Assembly: GCF_000186865.1 (NCBI RefSeq)
Contig: NW_008705570.1
Location: 999,350-1,063,349, forward strand
Source of the DNA: Aureococcus anophagefferens
Taxonomy: Eukaryota > Sar > Pelagophyceae > Pelagomonadales > Pelagomonadaceae
Length of the DNA stretch: 64,000 nucleotides
Reading direction: 5' to 3'
Positions within the stretch are counted from its first letter, which is position 1; each line of letters begins with the position of its first letter. A program made the position numbers and the translations under genes. The notes beneath the pieces are model-generated. The model was not told the DNA's origin and searched no databases. It worked only from the letters and a program-made list of their open reading frames with translations. Shown here in pieces: positions 38,771 to 48,068 of the stretch.

Positions 38771-40753
38771 TTACCCGCCGCCGCCCTTCGTCAGGTCCAC
38801 GACGCGGTCCACGCCGATGGCCGCGAGCACTTGGTCGTGGTGCGCGACGGCGAGGACTGTCTTCCCCGCGAGCGCGTCCGACAGGTTCGCGGCGACCTCG
38901 AGCATCGTCCGCTCGTCGAGCGCGCTCGAGAACTCGTCGAGCAGCACGACGGGCGGGTCGTTGAGGAAGAGCCGCGCGATGGCGACGCGCTGCTTCTCGC
39001 CGCCCGAGAGCTGGACGCCCGCCTCGCCGACCGCGGTCGCGAGCCCGCCCGGGAGCCGCGCCAAGAGCGAGCCGAGGCCCGCGCGCCGCGCGGCCTCGGC
39101 CACGTCGGCGTCGGTGGCGGTCTGCCGCGCGCAGCCCAGCCGGATGTTCTCGGCGATGGTCCCGCTCAGGAGCACGGGCTCCTGGGGCACGACGCCGACG
39201 AGACCGCCGCGGAACGAAGCGTCGAGGGCGCGCACGTCGACGCCGCCGACGGTCACCCGCCCGCCGTCGACGTCGTACAAACGGGAAATCAGCCGCAGCA
39301 GCGTCGACTTCCCGCAGCCCGAGGCCCCCTTCACGGCGACGCGCTCTCCGGGCGCGACGCGCAGGTCGAAGCCGTCGAGCGCCGGCGCCGCGCCGCGCCG
39401 CGTCGGGTACGAGAAGGTGACGTTTCGGAACTCGACGGCGTGGGGGCCCGACCCTTCCGGCAGCACGCCCGTGCTCGGCGGCATCAACGACTCGCGGTCG
39501 CTGAGCGCGAGGAGGCGCTCCGTGGCGCCGGAGGCGCGCTGGAACTCCGCGAACGAGGAGGAGAGGCCGGACGACGCGAAGCCGAGGTACAGCGAGTACA
39601 TCAGAAAGGACGACAGGCTCCCGGGGCTCAGCGCGCCGCTCATGACCTGCTCGCCGCCGACGGCGAGGACGACGAGAATTGAGACGTTCGCCGCGAAGTG
39701 CACGACGGCGCCGAAGACCGCGGACTCGTCGCCGACGGAGATCGCCTCGCGCCGCGCGGCGCCGACGGCGCCGCGGTAGCGCGCCTCCATCGAGTCCTCG
39801 CAGCCCAGCGCCCGCAACGTCCGCAGGTTCCCGAGCGTGCGCTGCGCGACGCCGTTGGCCGATGCGAGCGATTCCTGGACCTTCTTTTGCGCTTTACGCA
39901 TGCGCCGCCCGCGCCACGACGCGAACAGAAACACCGGCGGGAACACCGCTAGGGACAGCAGCGCCAACGACGGGCTGATGGAAAACAGCATGGCGACGGC
40001 GCCGATGGCCGAAAACGTCGACGACGCGGCGGAGGCGAGGTGCGTCGTCAGCGCCTTTTGCAAGTTCGCCGCGTCCGCGCTCAAACGGTTCACGAGCTCG
40101 CCGCTGTCCTTCTCGTCGTAGAACGCGATCTCCTGCTCCACCAAATTCGCCAACGCCGCCGTCCGCGCGCTCGCCGCGACGTTCTCGCCGGCGACGTTCA
40201 GCACGTGCTGGCGCGCGGTCATGACCAGTGCCTGGACGCCGAAGACGCCGAGCAGCGCCGTCGCCGCGGACGTCGGGCTCCACGCGGCGGCGGCGACGGC
40301 CGCGGCGTCGCCCGCGCGCCACGAGCCCGCGCAGCCGTCGACGATCTTGCCGATGGCGAAGGGCAGGAACAGCGACAGGCCCGAGCTCGCGGACTGGAGG
40401 CCGAGGCCCGCGGCGAGGCGCCGCCGCTCGGGCTCCGCGAGCGCGAGGAGCCGCTCGACGGTCGCGGGCGCCGCGCGCGCGTCGCCGTCGTCGTCGTCGA
40501 GGAGCGCCGTCGCCGTCTCCTCGAGCGCGGCCTTCGGCGCTTTCGTCGTTGCGTGGCTGCTGGCTGTGGGCGCCGTGCTGTAGGCCTGCCGCCGCGGCTG
40601 GAGCGTGCTCCAGGCGCCGACGGAGGCGCGCGTGAGCGCCGTGCTGTAGGCCTGCCGCCGCGGCTGGAGCGTGTGTCGGCTGGAGTGTGCCGACGGAGGC
40701 GCGCGTGACGATCGCGCGGCGCGGAGCGTTTGCAAGCGGACGCACACGAACAT
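38771..40753 (-). CDS. ABC half transporter, ABCB10-like, mitochondrial type
   Basis: 660 aa with one membrane domain plus one nucleotide-binding domain. The first ~60 residues are Arg/Ser/Ala-rich without acidic residues and include a duplicated TLQPRRQAYSTA, the form of a mitochondrial presequence. The membrane domain spans ~110-390. The ATPase domain has GASGCGKST (Walker A), LSGGEKQR (signature), PPVVLLDEFSSALDE (Walker B) and the AVAHHD switch His. Half transporters of this group work as homodimers in the inner mitochondrial membrane, and the substrate cannot be told. The start at 40753 is the only early Met. Confidence 0.85.
   Translation of the reverse strand: MFVCVRLQTLRAARSSRAPPSAHSSRHTLQPRRQAYSTALTRASVGAWSTLQPRRQAYSTAPTASSHATTKAPKAALEETATALLDDDDGDARAAPATVERLLALAEPERRRLAAGLGLQSASSGLSLFLPFAIGKIVDGCAGSWRAGDAAAVAAAAWSPTSAATALLGVFGVQALVMTARQHVLNVAGENVAASARTAALANLVEQEIAFYDEKDSGELVNRLSADAANLQKALTTHLASAASSTFSAIGAVAMLFSISPSLALLSLAVFPPVFLFASWRGRRMRKAQKKVQESLASANGVAQRTLGNLRTLRALGCEDSMEARYRGAVGAARREAISVGDESAVFGAVVHFAANVSILVVLAVGGEQVMSGALSPGSLSSFLMYSLYLGFASSGLSSSFAEFQRASGATERLLALSDRESLMPPSTGVLPEGSGPHAVEFRNVTFSYPTRRGAAPALDGFDLRVAPGERVAVKGASGCGKSTLLRLISRLYDVDGGRVTVGGVDVRALDASFRGGLVGVVPQEPVLLSGTIAENIRLGCARQTATDADVAEAARRAGLGSLLARLPGGLATAVGEAGVQLSGGEKQRVAIARLFLNDPPVVLLDEFSSALDERTMLEVAANLSDALAGKTVLAVAHHDQVLAAIGVDRVVDLTKGGGG
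40570..40673 (-). repeat. 66-bp tandem duplication within the presequence of the ABC transporter
   Basis: A 38-bp identical segment (GCGCCGTGCTGTAGGCC...) occurs at 40570-40607 and 40636-40673, giving a 66-bp period (22 codons). Each copy encodes LQPRRQAYSTA. Flanking GACGGAGGCGCGCGTGA is also repeated. Confidence 0.88.
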
Positions 40754-40871
40754 TTGCAGCGACGACGCGCCTTAGGGCTGCTCTGCCGGCCATCATTGCG
40801 CTACTTCAGCTCTCGCACGTGTGCACCATGCTTCCTCGTCAACATCGTCAACATCGTCCTCGCAGAAATCT

Positions 40872-40989
40872 TTAGAATTGCCACAGCACCAGGCGAAATA
40901 TAGGCATGGAGCTTAGGCCAGCGCTTAGAATTGCCACAGCACCAGGCGAAGGCATGGAGCTTAGGCCAGCGCTCCTCTAGCTCCTCTAG
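40872..40989. repeat. 53-bp tandem duplication plus 9-bp repeat upstream of 41004
   Basis: TTAGAATTGCCACAGCACC... occurs at 40872-40924 and, with a 4-bp deletion, at 40925-40973. CTCCTCTAG is then repeated twice (40972-40989). It lies in the 250-bp divergent promoter space between the ABC transporter and the sulfotransferase-like gene. Confidence 0.88.
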
Positions 40990-41003
40990 CCACAAGCAAG
41001 AGC

Positions 41004-42209
41004 ATGATCGTCAGGATGCCAGCGCTCCTCGCGCTCCTCGTCGCGTCCTGCGCTGCCAAAACCAACACGACTTCGCGCCACCGCGGCCGGCGCCTCCACG
41101 GCCCGGCGGAGGCGCTGCGGAGCTTCCACGCGCAGGACGTCGCGTCCTGGGTGCGGGACCGCGCCGCCTCGAGCGCCGAGGCCATGGAGAAGTTCGCGCT
41201 CGAGGTCGCGCTCGCCAAGGCGAAGGCCGCGCCCTGCGGCGACGCCGTCGCGGCGGGCGCCTGCGTGCACCAGAACAACGGCGTGCCCTGCGCGCCGCTC
41301 CTTCCGCACTGCGCGCGCCCCTGCGCGGCCCTGAGCGTCAAGCTCTACGGCGCGGCGGGCGCGACGCAGCGCGAGGGCGTGCTCATGCACCTCTGGGGGT
41401 CGTCCGAGGCGCCCAGGGGCGGCGCGGGCCGCCACGCGCCCAAGGGCCCAGCGCGGACGGCGCAGCTCGAGGGCGGCGCGTTCCACGACCGCCAGTGGCG
41501 CGACAAGGCGCTGGACTACGCGCGCCGCGGCGCCTGGTTCGTGACGGCCCTCCGCGAGCCGCTCGATCGCGTCTGGAGCCGCTACTGGTACGAGGGCCGC
41601 TACGGCGCGAAAGGCGCGGTCCGATCGGAGCGCGAGTGGCTCGACCGGTCCGCCTGCTACGGGCGGGGCCTCGGCAACCGGTGCCTCGACAACTACTACG
41701 TGCGGACCTTCTCCGGCCGCGCGTACAGCGAGCGCGACCCGCGCTGCGCGGGCGAGACGGACGACTGCAACGGCGGCGTGTCGCGCGACGACTTCGAGGC
41801 GGCGAAGATCTTCCTCGAGACGGCCTTCGACGACGTGCTCGTCTCGGAGTGGCTCAGCCACCCGGGCACCTTCGAGCGGCTCGCGGCGCCGCTCTGCTAC
41901 GACCCGGACGCGCGGCGGCCCTTCCCCCGGTCGAAGCGGCCGAACGCGCGCGCGGCGGACGATTCGATCCTCCAGCCGTCGTTCCTCGCGAAGCGCGCGC
42001 CCGGCGGCCGGAGCGACGAGCGGCCGCCGGGCTGGGCACCGCCGGCGGACGCGCAGGAGCGGCTCCGGCGCGCGAACCGCTGGGACCTCGAGCTCTACGC
42101 GTGGGCCGCGGACCGCGAGCGCGCGAAGCTCGCGGCCACGGCCGCCGCCGCGAAGGACGGCCTGCCCGAGCCGGGCGTGCTCTGGGCGCGCGACTTCGAG
42201 CTGTTCTAA
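41004..42209 (+). CDS. Sulfotransferase-like secretory protein
   Basis: 401 aa. A signal peptide (MIVRMPALLALLVASCAAK) precedes a Cys-containing domain. WFVTALREPLDRVWSRYWYEG matches the RxPxxRxxSxY 3'-phosphate-binding motif of carbohydrate sulfotransferases, and the C-terminal RANRWDLELYAWA is common in that group. A clear PAPS 5'-phosphosulfate loop is not obvious, so activity is uncertain. Sulfated polysaccharide synthesis in the Golgi is the likely setting. Confidence 0.62.
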   Translation: MIVRMPALLALLVASCAAKTNTTSRHRGRRLHGPAEALRSFHAQDVASWVRDRAASSAEAMEKFALEVALAKAKAAPCGDAVAAGACVHQNNGVPCAPLLPHCARPCAALSVKLYGAAGATQREGVLMHLWGSSEAPRGGAGRHAPKGPARTAQLEGGAFHDRQWRDKALDYARRGAWFVTALREPLDRVWSRYWYEGRYGAKGAVRSEREWLDRSACYGRGLGNRCLDNYYVRTFSGRAYSERDPRCAGETDDCNGGVSRDDFEAAKIFLETAFDDVLVSEWLSHPGTFERLAAPLCYDPDARRPFPRSKRPNARAADDSILQPSFLAKRAPGGRSDERPPGWAPPADAQERLRRANRWDLELYAWAADRERAKLAATAAAAKDGLPEPGVLWARDFELF

Positions 42210-42330
42210 GGGGAGCTTCATGATCAAGCGGCCATCAAAGGTCAACGACGACCTCAAGGTTACTTACCGAACGTTCGTCAGAAATCCTTTCGGATTGAAG
42301 GGGCAGCCCGCAAGTCAGCCGGCATTCCTG

Positions 42331-43176
42331 ATGGCGGGCGCCGACGACGCGCGGAGCGACGCGACCGCGGACGCGGCAGCCGCCTGGCTGCCGCGGAGCG
42401 CGCCGCGGCGCGAAACGTTCGCGGCGGCGCGGCTCCTGGAGCCCTTCGACGGCGCGGGCATCCTCGCCCTGTCGGACCCCCTCGACCTCCTGGAGCTGCG
42501 CTGCGCGAACCGCGCGTTCCGGCACGCCGTCGACGGCCGCTTCGCGAAGCTCGAGACCTTCGACGCGCTCGTGGCGTCGGCGGCGCGCTACACGGTGGCG
42601 CACTTCGCGGACGAGGCGTCGCAGCCCCGGTGTAGCCCGCTCGCGCTCTTCGGCTGCGCGAACCCGCCGCCCTTCGAGGGCTGCGACGCGCCCGTGGGCG
42701 TCGTGCTCCGCCGGCACGGCCCGACGGCGAAGCTCGGCGAGGCGGACCTGCCCACGTACTGCTTCTGCTTCAGCGAGGGCCTGAGCGGCCGGCTGCTGAC
42801 GGATCTCGCGCCGTTCGGGGGCGTCGCTAGGAACCGCCACCTCGAGGTGTACCAGATCCTGGGGCTGGCCTTCGACTACCTCGACAGCCGCGCGGAGATC
42901 ATGGGCGAGATGCGCCGGAACCTGCAGGCCCTGAAGCACCGCCCCGGCGCGGCGCGGCCGCCTCCGTCGGAGGTCGACCCCGCGGCGCGGACGCTGCGCT
43001 ACCTCGCGTGCCTCCGGCTCATGCTCCTGCGCATGCTCCGCGCGGGCATCGTCTTCACCAAGTACTACGCCGAGTACCAGCCGCTCGTCGTGCTCGAGCC
43101 CGGCAACGAGGAGTTCCTCCACTCCGCGGGCTCGAGCCTCCACTTCTACGCGCTCATCCCGCCCGCGCGGCCCTGA
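42331..43176 (+). CDS. Hypothetical protein with F-box-like N-terminus
   Basis: 281 aa from the Met at 42331. The same frame is open to 42220, but that is only 11 bp after the previous stop. LSDPLDLLELRCANRAFRHAV resembles an F-box helix pair. The rest (CFCFSEGLSGRLLTDLAPFG; GIVFTKYYAEYQPLVVLEPG) is unassigned. Codon use is like the neighbours. Confidence 0.5.
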   Translation: MAGADDARSDATADAAAAWLPRSAPRRETFAAARLLEPFDGAGILALSDPLDLLELRCANRAFRHAVDGRFAKLETFDALVASAARYTVAHFADEASQPRCSPLALFGCANPPPFEGCDAPVGVVLRRHGPTAKLGEADLPTYCFCFSEGLSGRLLTDLAPFGGVARNRHLEVYQILGLAFDYLDSRAEIMGEMRRNLQALKHRPGAARPPPSEVDPAARTLRYLACLRLMLLRMLRAGIVFTKYYAEYQPLVVLEPGNEEFLHSAGSSLHFYALIPPARP

Positions 43177-43275
43177 GCGCCCCAACCCCCGGGAGAGACA
43201 TGCGGGAGAGACATCCCCCGCCCCCCCGCGTACGAGACCCGGGAGCCCACATCCCCCGGCTCGTCACACACCTGT

Positions 43276-46041
43276 TTACGACCCGCATCGCGCCTTCTTT
43301 GCCGGCGGCTCGGGCGACGGCGCGTAGCCCGCGCGCTTCAGCGCCTCCCACCAGGAGCGGTCGCTGTTCCACGCGTTCCAGTCGCGGACCTGGGCCTCGG
43401 TCTTCTCCTTGTAGTCGATCTCCGCGAGCGCGGCGATGTCGCCGCCCACGCCGGCCGCGAGGTCCGCGGCCTTGTAGGACTCGGCGCCGACGACGTCGAC
43501 GTCCGCGGCCGCCGCGGCCTCGTCGAGCGCGTCCCAGGCCGCCGCCGTCGGCGCGCCGCAGGGCAGGGGCCGCGCGGCGGCGCCGTCGAGGTGGAGCCGC
43601 CGCAGGTCCACGGGCTGGCCCATGATGAGCGCCTTGAGCAGGTGGCCGACGACGGTCCGCGTCATGATGGGCTTGCCGTTCGGCTGGTCGCAGGCGATGG
43701 CGGCGCAGGAGTCGCCGCCGGCGAAGCGCGCGTGGCTGAGCTCCCAGGGCTTGGGCTTGCCGTTCTTGTTCGGCTTCTCCAGCGCGAACTTCCACTTGGG
43801 GAACGCCCGCGCGCCCGCGGGCAGCGCGACGGGAGTCGCGTCGTCCTTCTCGACGGCGCCGCCGACGCCCAGGTCGACGACGGCCTGCTCGATGAGCGCG
43901 GCGAGGTCCTTGGCGCCGGCGCCGAAGCGCACGCCCGCGTCGCGCAGCGCTTGCTCCGTCGTCGGCATGGAATACGCGACCGTTTTGGCCAAATGGTCGG
44001 GCAGCACGGTGCACGGCGCGACCTCGTGGGCCTCGGCCATGTCCTGGCGCCATTTGAGGATGACCGCGAGCAGCTGCTCGTAGGCGAGGGCCTTGGCCTC
44101 CTGGCCGCCGTCGCGCCAGGCCTTGACGCGGCGGAGCCAGTCGAGCTCCGCGGTGAGCGCGGGGCCCTTGCCCGCGTCGAGCTCCGCCTTGGGGATCTTG
44201 GACACGTCGACGCCGGCCGTCTCGAGCTCGGCCTTGCGCTTCGCGGCCCGCGCGGCCTCCCGGGCCTCCTCGTCCACGACGAACTGCGGCGGCGGCAGCA
44301 GCACGTTCGCGCGGCCGCGCACGACGGCCGACCCCCGCTCGGAGATGTCGTAGACGGCGTAGGCGGCGTAGGCGCCCTTGACGCTGCGCTGGTCGAGGTA
44401 GGCGCGCGCCGCGAGCTCGCCGAGGAACGATTTCATGGAATCCTTGGTCACGAACCTGCGCCACGCGGCCTCGCGGCGGATTTCCGCGAGGAGCGGCTCG
44501 ACGGCGGCCTGGGCCCGCGCGTGCTGCGGCGGCACGTACTTGGACGCGCCCTTGCCCTTGAAGGTGCCGAGCGCGAGGTCCACGAGGTCCGTTTCCGTGG
44601 CGCCGGCGCACTCGTGCGACGCGGCCAACAGCAAACGCGCGGGCTTCGTGTAGTCGCGGTCGCGCGTGCCCGGGTCGCTCGCGCGCCGGCAGAGGTCGCA
44701 GCTGCCGCAGCGCCAGCCCTTGGCGTAGGGCTCCTTGAAGTGGTCGAGGATCGCCGCGCGGCGGCAGCCGTCCGTGAGGCCCGCGAATCTCCGCATCGAC
44801 TCCAGCGACGCCTGGAAGTTCGCGAGGCCGTCGCCCGTCAGCCCCTTCGTGTAGAAGTCGGAGTTGTACTTGACGAGCTGGCTCTCCTTGAAGAGCAGCA
44901 GGCACTCCGCGGGCAGCCCGTCGCGGCCCGCGCGGCCGACCTGCTGGTAGTACTCCTCCATGGACTTGGGCGGCGAGTAGTGGACGACGCGGCGGATGTC
45001 GGGCTTGTCGATGCCCATGCCGAAGGCCACGGTCGCGACGACGCAGTGGAGCTTGCCGCTCAGGAAGCCGTAGTGCGCGTCGCGGCGGTCGCCCGGCGGC
45101 ATGCCCGCGTGGTAGCCCGCGACCTTGGCCGCCGGGTCCAGGGCGTTGAGCGCCGCCGTCGCCGTCTCGACCTCGCCGCGCGTCGAGCAGTAGACGATGG
45201 TCGCGCCGCCGTCGCGCAGCGCCTCCGCGGTCGACTTGAGCGCGGCCGCGGGGCCCTCGCCGGCCAAGCGCTTGCACCGCAGCGCCAGATTCGGCCGGTC
45301 GAAGGTCTTCGCGGCGACGTGGAAGCCCGGGCGCAGGCGCAGGTTGCTCTCGATGTCGCCGCGCACGCGCGGCGCCGCCGTCGCCGTCAGGGCGACGAGC
45401 GGCGTGCCCGGGCACGCGTCGCGGACGGACCCGAGGCGCCGGTACTCGGGCCGGAAGTCGTGGCCCCACTCGGACACGCAGTGGGCCTCGTCGACGGCGA
45501 TGAGCGCCAGGCCCCCGGGGCAGTTGCGGTCCAGCGCGCCGGCGAGGTCCTGGTTCGCCGTCTTCTCCGGCGTCGCGTAGACCAGCCGGTAGTCGCCGCG
45601 GAGCGCGCGGTCCTCGACGGACCGGTCCGTCTGCGCGCTCCCGAGGAAGCACGCGACGTCGCGGCCGCAGGTCATGTTCAGCGTCTTCACCTGGTCCATC
45701 ATGAGGGACACGAGGGGCGAGATGACGAGGACGACGCCCCGGGCCCGGTGCAGCGCCGCGAGCTGGTAGACGATCGACTTGCCCGAGCCCGTGGCCCAGT
45801 AGACCGCGCAGTCCCTCCCGCCGCAGACGGCGGCGACGGCCGCCTCCTGGCCCTCGCGGAAGTCGTCGTAGCCCCACGTCTCCTTGAGCGTCGCCCGCAG
45901 GGCTCGCACGTCGACGGGGGGGCGCGGCGCCGCCGCCCTCGCGGGAACCTTCGGGGCCGGCGCGGCGTCGAGGGTCGCTTCCGCCGCGGCGAGGGCGGCC
46001 TCCGCCTCGGGCGACAGCATGAAGTCGTCGAAGTCGTCCAT
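43276..46041 (-). CDS. RecQ-family DNA helicase
   Basis: 921 aa. Helicase motifs run in order: YDDFREGQEAAV, ATGSGKS (Walker A, with Ser replacing the usual second Gly), SPLVSLMMDQV, VDEAHCVSEWGHDFRPEYR (DEAH with the RecQ aromatic-rich loop), ALTATAA, and YYQQVGRAGRDGLPAEC (motif VI Arg finger). A zinc-binding Cys cluster (CGSCDLCRR) and RQC-type winged helix follow. A long C-terminal part (~600-921) with WELSHARFAGGDSCAAIA and a Lys-rich end may be HRDC-like or an interaction region. It unwinds DNA 3'-5' in repair and recombination. The start at 46041 is MDDFDDFML. Confidence 0.9.
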   Translation of the reverse strand: MDDFDDFMLSPEAEAALAAAEATLDAAPAPKVPARAAAPRPPVDVRALRATLKETWGYDDFREGQEAAVAAVCGGRDCAVYWATGSGKSIVYQLAALHRARGVVLVISPLVSLMMDQVKTLNMTCGRDVACFLGSAQTDRSVEDRALRGDYRLVYATPEKTANQDLAGALDRNCPGGLALIAVDEAHCVSEWGHDFRPEYRRLGSVRDACPGTPLVALTATAAPRVRGDIESNLRLRPGFHVAAKTFDRPNLALRCKRLAGEGPAAALKSTAEALRDGGATIVYCSTRGEVETATAALNALDPAAKVAGYHAGMPPGDRRDAHYGFLSGKLHCVVATVAFGMGIDKPDIRRVVHYSPPKSMEEYYQQVGRAGRDGLPAECLLLFKESQLVKYNSDFYTKGLTGDGLANFQASLESMRRFAGLTDGCRRAAILDHFKEPYAKGWRCGSCDLCRRASDPGTRDRDYTKPARLLLAASHECAGATETDLVDLALGTFKGKGASKYVPPQHARAQAAVEPLLAEIRREAAWRRFVTKDSMKSFLGELAARAYLDQRSVKGAYAAYAVYDISERGSAVVRGRANVLLPPPQFVVDEEAREAARAAKRKAELETAGVDVSKIPKAELDAGKGPALTAELDWLRRVKAWRDGGQEAKALAYEQLLAVILKWRQDMAEAHEVAPCTVLPDHLAKTVAYSMPTTEQALRDAGVRFGAGAKDLAALIEQAVVDLGVGGAVEKDDATPVALPAGARAFPKWKFALEKPNKNGKPKPWELSHARFAGGDSCAAIACDQPNGKPIMTRTVVGHLLKALIMGQPVDLRRLHLDGAAARPLPCGAPTAAAWDALDEAAAAADVDVVGAESYKAADLAAGVGGDIAALAEIDYKEKTEAQVRDWNAWNSDRSWWEALKRAGYAPSPEPPAKKARCGS

Positions 46042-46171
46042 GTTGTGTGCCAGGTCGCGGAGCGTGTTGGTTCGAATGCTCCTGCCGGTCGGGGAGCGGT
46101 CCTCGTTTGGCGGGACGGCACCATCGGTCAAACACTGACCTACTAGTGAGCTGCAGCGTTGGAGCATTCTT

Positions 46172-46745
46172 ATGGGCTGCGCCGCTAGCTCTAAAGCACG
46201 GCAGAGCATGGCCGGCGCCGGCGTCCGCGCCGAACGGGGTGCCGGAGGGTCCCGCACTCAATGAACTGCTGCAGCGGTACTACGCGGGAAATTGCGCCGA
46301 TCACCTGGAATTGTTCAAGCTTTTCGACCGCAGCCAAAGGGGGAAGATCAATTGGGAGGATTACACGCGTGCCCTTCCGATGCTCGGGGTGAAGGAGTCT
46401 CTCGACGTGTTTAAAGCCGCCGACGCGAATCGCGATGGCTACGTGGATTATGAAGAGTTCGGCGCGATGCTCAGAGCGGGAACGTGCTTTGGACTCGGGA
46501 CGGTCTTGAAGGTCGAAAGCGAGGCACCAGCCTTCGACGTACAGGCGATGGTGCAAGCGGAGGTCATCGGCATGCCATCGCCGCTGACGCTCTATGAGAC
46601 CTGCGACCTTCTTCGTGCCCAGCTCGGCCTCGCGCAAGCGCCGATACAACAGACCCTCGCGGCCGCGTGCGACGCGCTGGGCGTGCCGCAGGACGGGGGC
46701 CTCCAGGAGCAGGCGGACCGGTGCCGCGCGGCGCTCGGCAAATGA
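46172..46745 (+). CDS. EF-hand calcium-binding protein, probably N-acylated, two exons
   Basis: Exons 46172-46222 and 46275-46745 give 173 aa. The EF-hand frame has no Met upstream of 46380. A 52-nt intron (GTCCGCGCC...CTGCTGCAG) links it in frame to MGCAASSKARQSMAGAG. The MGCAAS start is a strong N-myristoylation plus palmitoylation signal. The first loop, DRSQRGKINWED, is imperfect. The second, DANRDGYVDYEE, is canonical. The C-terminal ~80 aa are unassigned. The gene is less GC-rich than its neighbours and diverges from RecQ across 130 bp. The exon join is inferred. Confidence 0.62.
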
Positions 46746-46766
46746 CGCGGTCGTAACACGAGCCCC

Positions 46767-47950
46767 CTACATGCCCCCCTTCTCCGAGAAGCTCGCCTCG
46801 TCCGCGCTCTTGCGCAGGCTCGCGACGCCGTTGCCCGTGCCCGCGAGGCGGAGGCTCGCGCGGACCTGCGTCACGGCCCGCTTCGAGTGCGCGCGCACGA
46901 GCGTCGCGTGCTTCTCGAGCATGTGGGCCACGAACTTCTCCAACGACCCCGCCGCCGGGCTCACGGCCCAGGAGCCCTCGAAGGGGTTCTGGAGGTCGCT
47001 GAGCACGAGATAAAAGAGCGCCGACGACGCGAGCCCGATCGCGAGCACCGCGGCCTCCAATTTCGCCGATCCCAGGTCCAGCAGCCCGAAGCTCCCCACG
47101 AGCAGCACGCCGAACGCCGACAGCGCGTGCCACTGGAGCGGCGGCAGGTCCGCGTTGATGTTCGACACGCGCTTCGCCGCGCAGCGGTGGATGTCGCGGA
47201 CCGTGTCGTGGATGCACTGGACGCCCGCGGCCGACTCCGCGCCCGCCGCGAGGCCGCAGACGTCGCCGAGCTGGCTCGGCTCGTCGTTGCCGAGGTCGAA
47301 CTCCACGAGCAGGTCCGCGGCCGCGCTCAGACCTACGGCGCGCGTCGGTGACGACGTGTCCAAGAGCTCTCGAAAGTCGTCGCGGCCGCGGGGCGCCGGC
47401 GCGCGCCCGCGGCCGACAGCTGCTCCGCGTAGCTTTTTACCAACACGTACGCGGACCGCCGCGCGTGCAGGTCGTTGATGGTCGTCGTGACCAACTGGCT
47501 CAGGCGCCAGAGCGCCAGGGTCTCCTCGAAGGCCGCGTCCTGGATCGCGCCCTGGCGGTCGAAGTAGTACTGGTACGTCTGCCCGAGCATGACGGAAAAC
47601 AGCAACCCGCTCAGCGTCCACAGCGGGCCGAACGCGTCGAGGTCGCCGAGCGCGTCGACGCCGAGCCCGGCCTTGATGCCCGCGAGGAAGCGCACGCCGA
47701 GGACGTAGCTGATGCCGAAGGTCGCGCCGACGCGCACCACGAGCCGCTTGCTCGACGACAGGCGCTTCGTGAGGACGTGGACCACGGAGGCGGCCAGCAG
47801 CGCGCCGCCGAGCAGCATGGCCTCCTCGGGGATGAGCGCCGGCTCCGGGGTGACAGGCGGTGGCTGCCTGCGGCCCATCGTGCGGTGACGGCGCGGCGGT
47901 CGGCGCTTGAGGCAGCCCCAGACTGCGCGATCAAGGTTGGATGAGGCCAA
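46767..47950 (-). CDS. DUF4239-like membrane protein with a frame break
   Basis: Two overlapping frames together read as one protein. 47950 to about 47400 has helices around VLTKRL..., LLFSVMLGQTYQYYFD and an AAFEETLALWRLSQLV helix. 47400 to 46767 has DDFRELLDTSSPTRAVGLS and two more helices (FGVLLVGSFGLLDLG; AIGLASSALFYLVLSDL). The pattern fits DUF4239/bestrophin-like proteins. The frame changes by one base inside the GC-rich stretch 47365-47410. No satisfactory GT/GC-AG intron was found, so an assembly indel or real lesion is likely. The start is 47950 or 47878. Confidence 0.5.
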
Positions 47951-48068
47951 AGCTGACCTGGACTCCGCGGCGCGCTCCCCGGGGCTCCTCGCCTTCTAGA
48001 TACCGGAACTAGGGGGCTCCGTCGGATCCCGCGCGCCACGGCGCGGACACGAAGTGGAAATAACGCGA

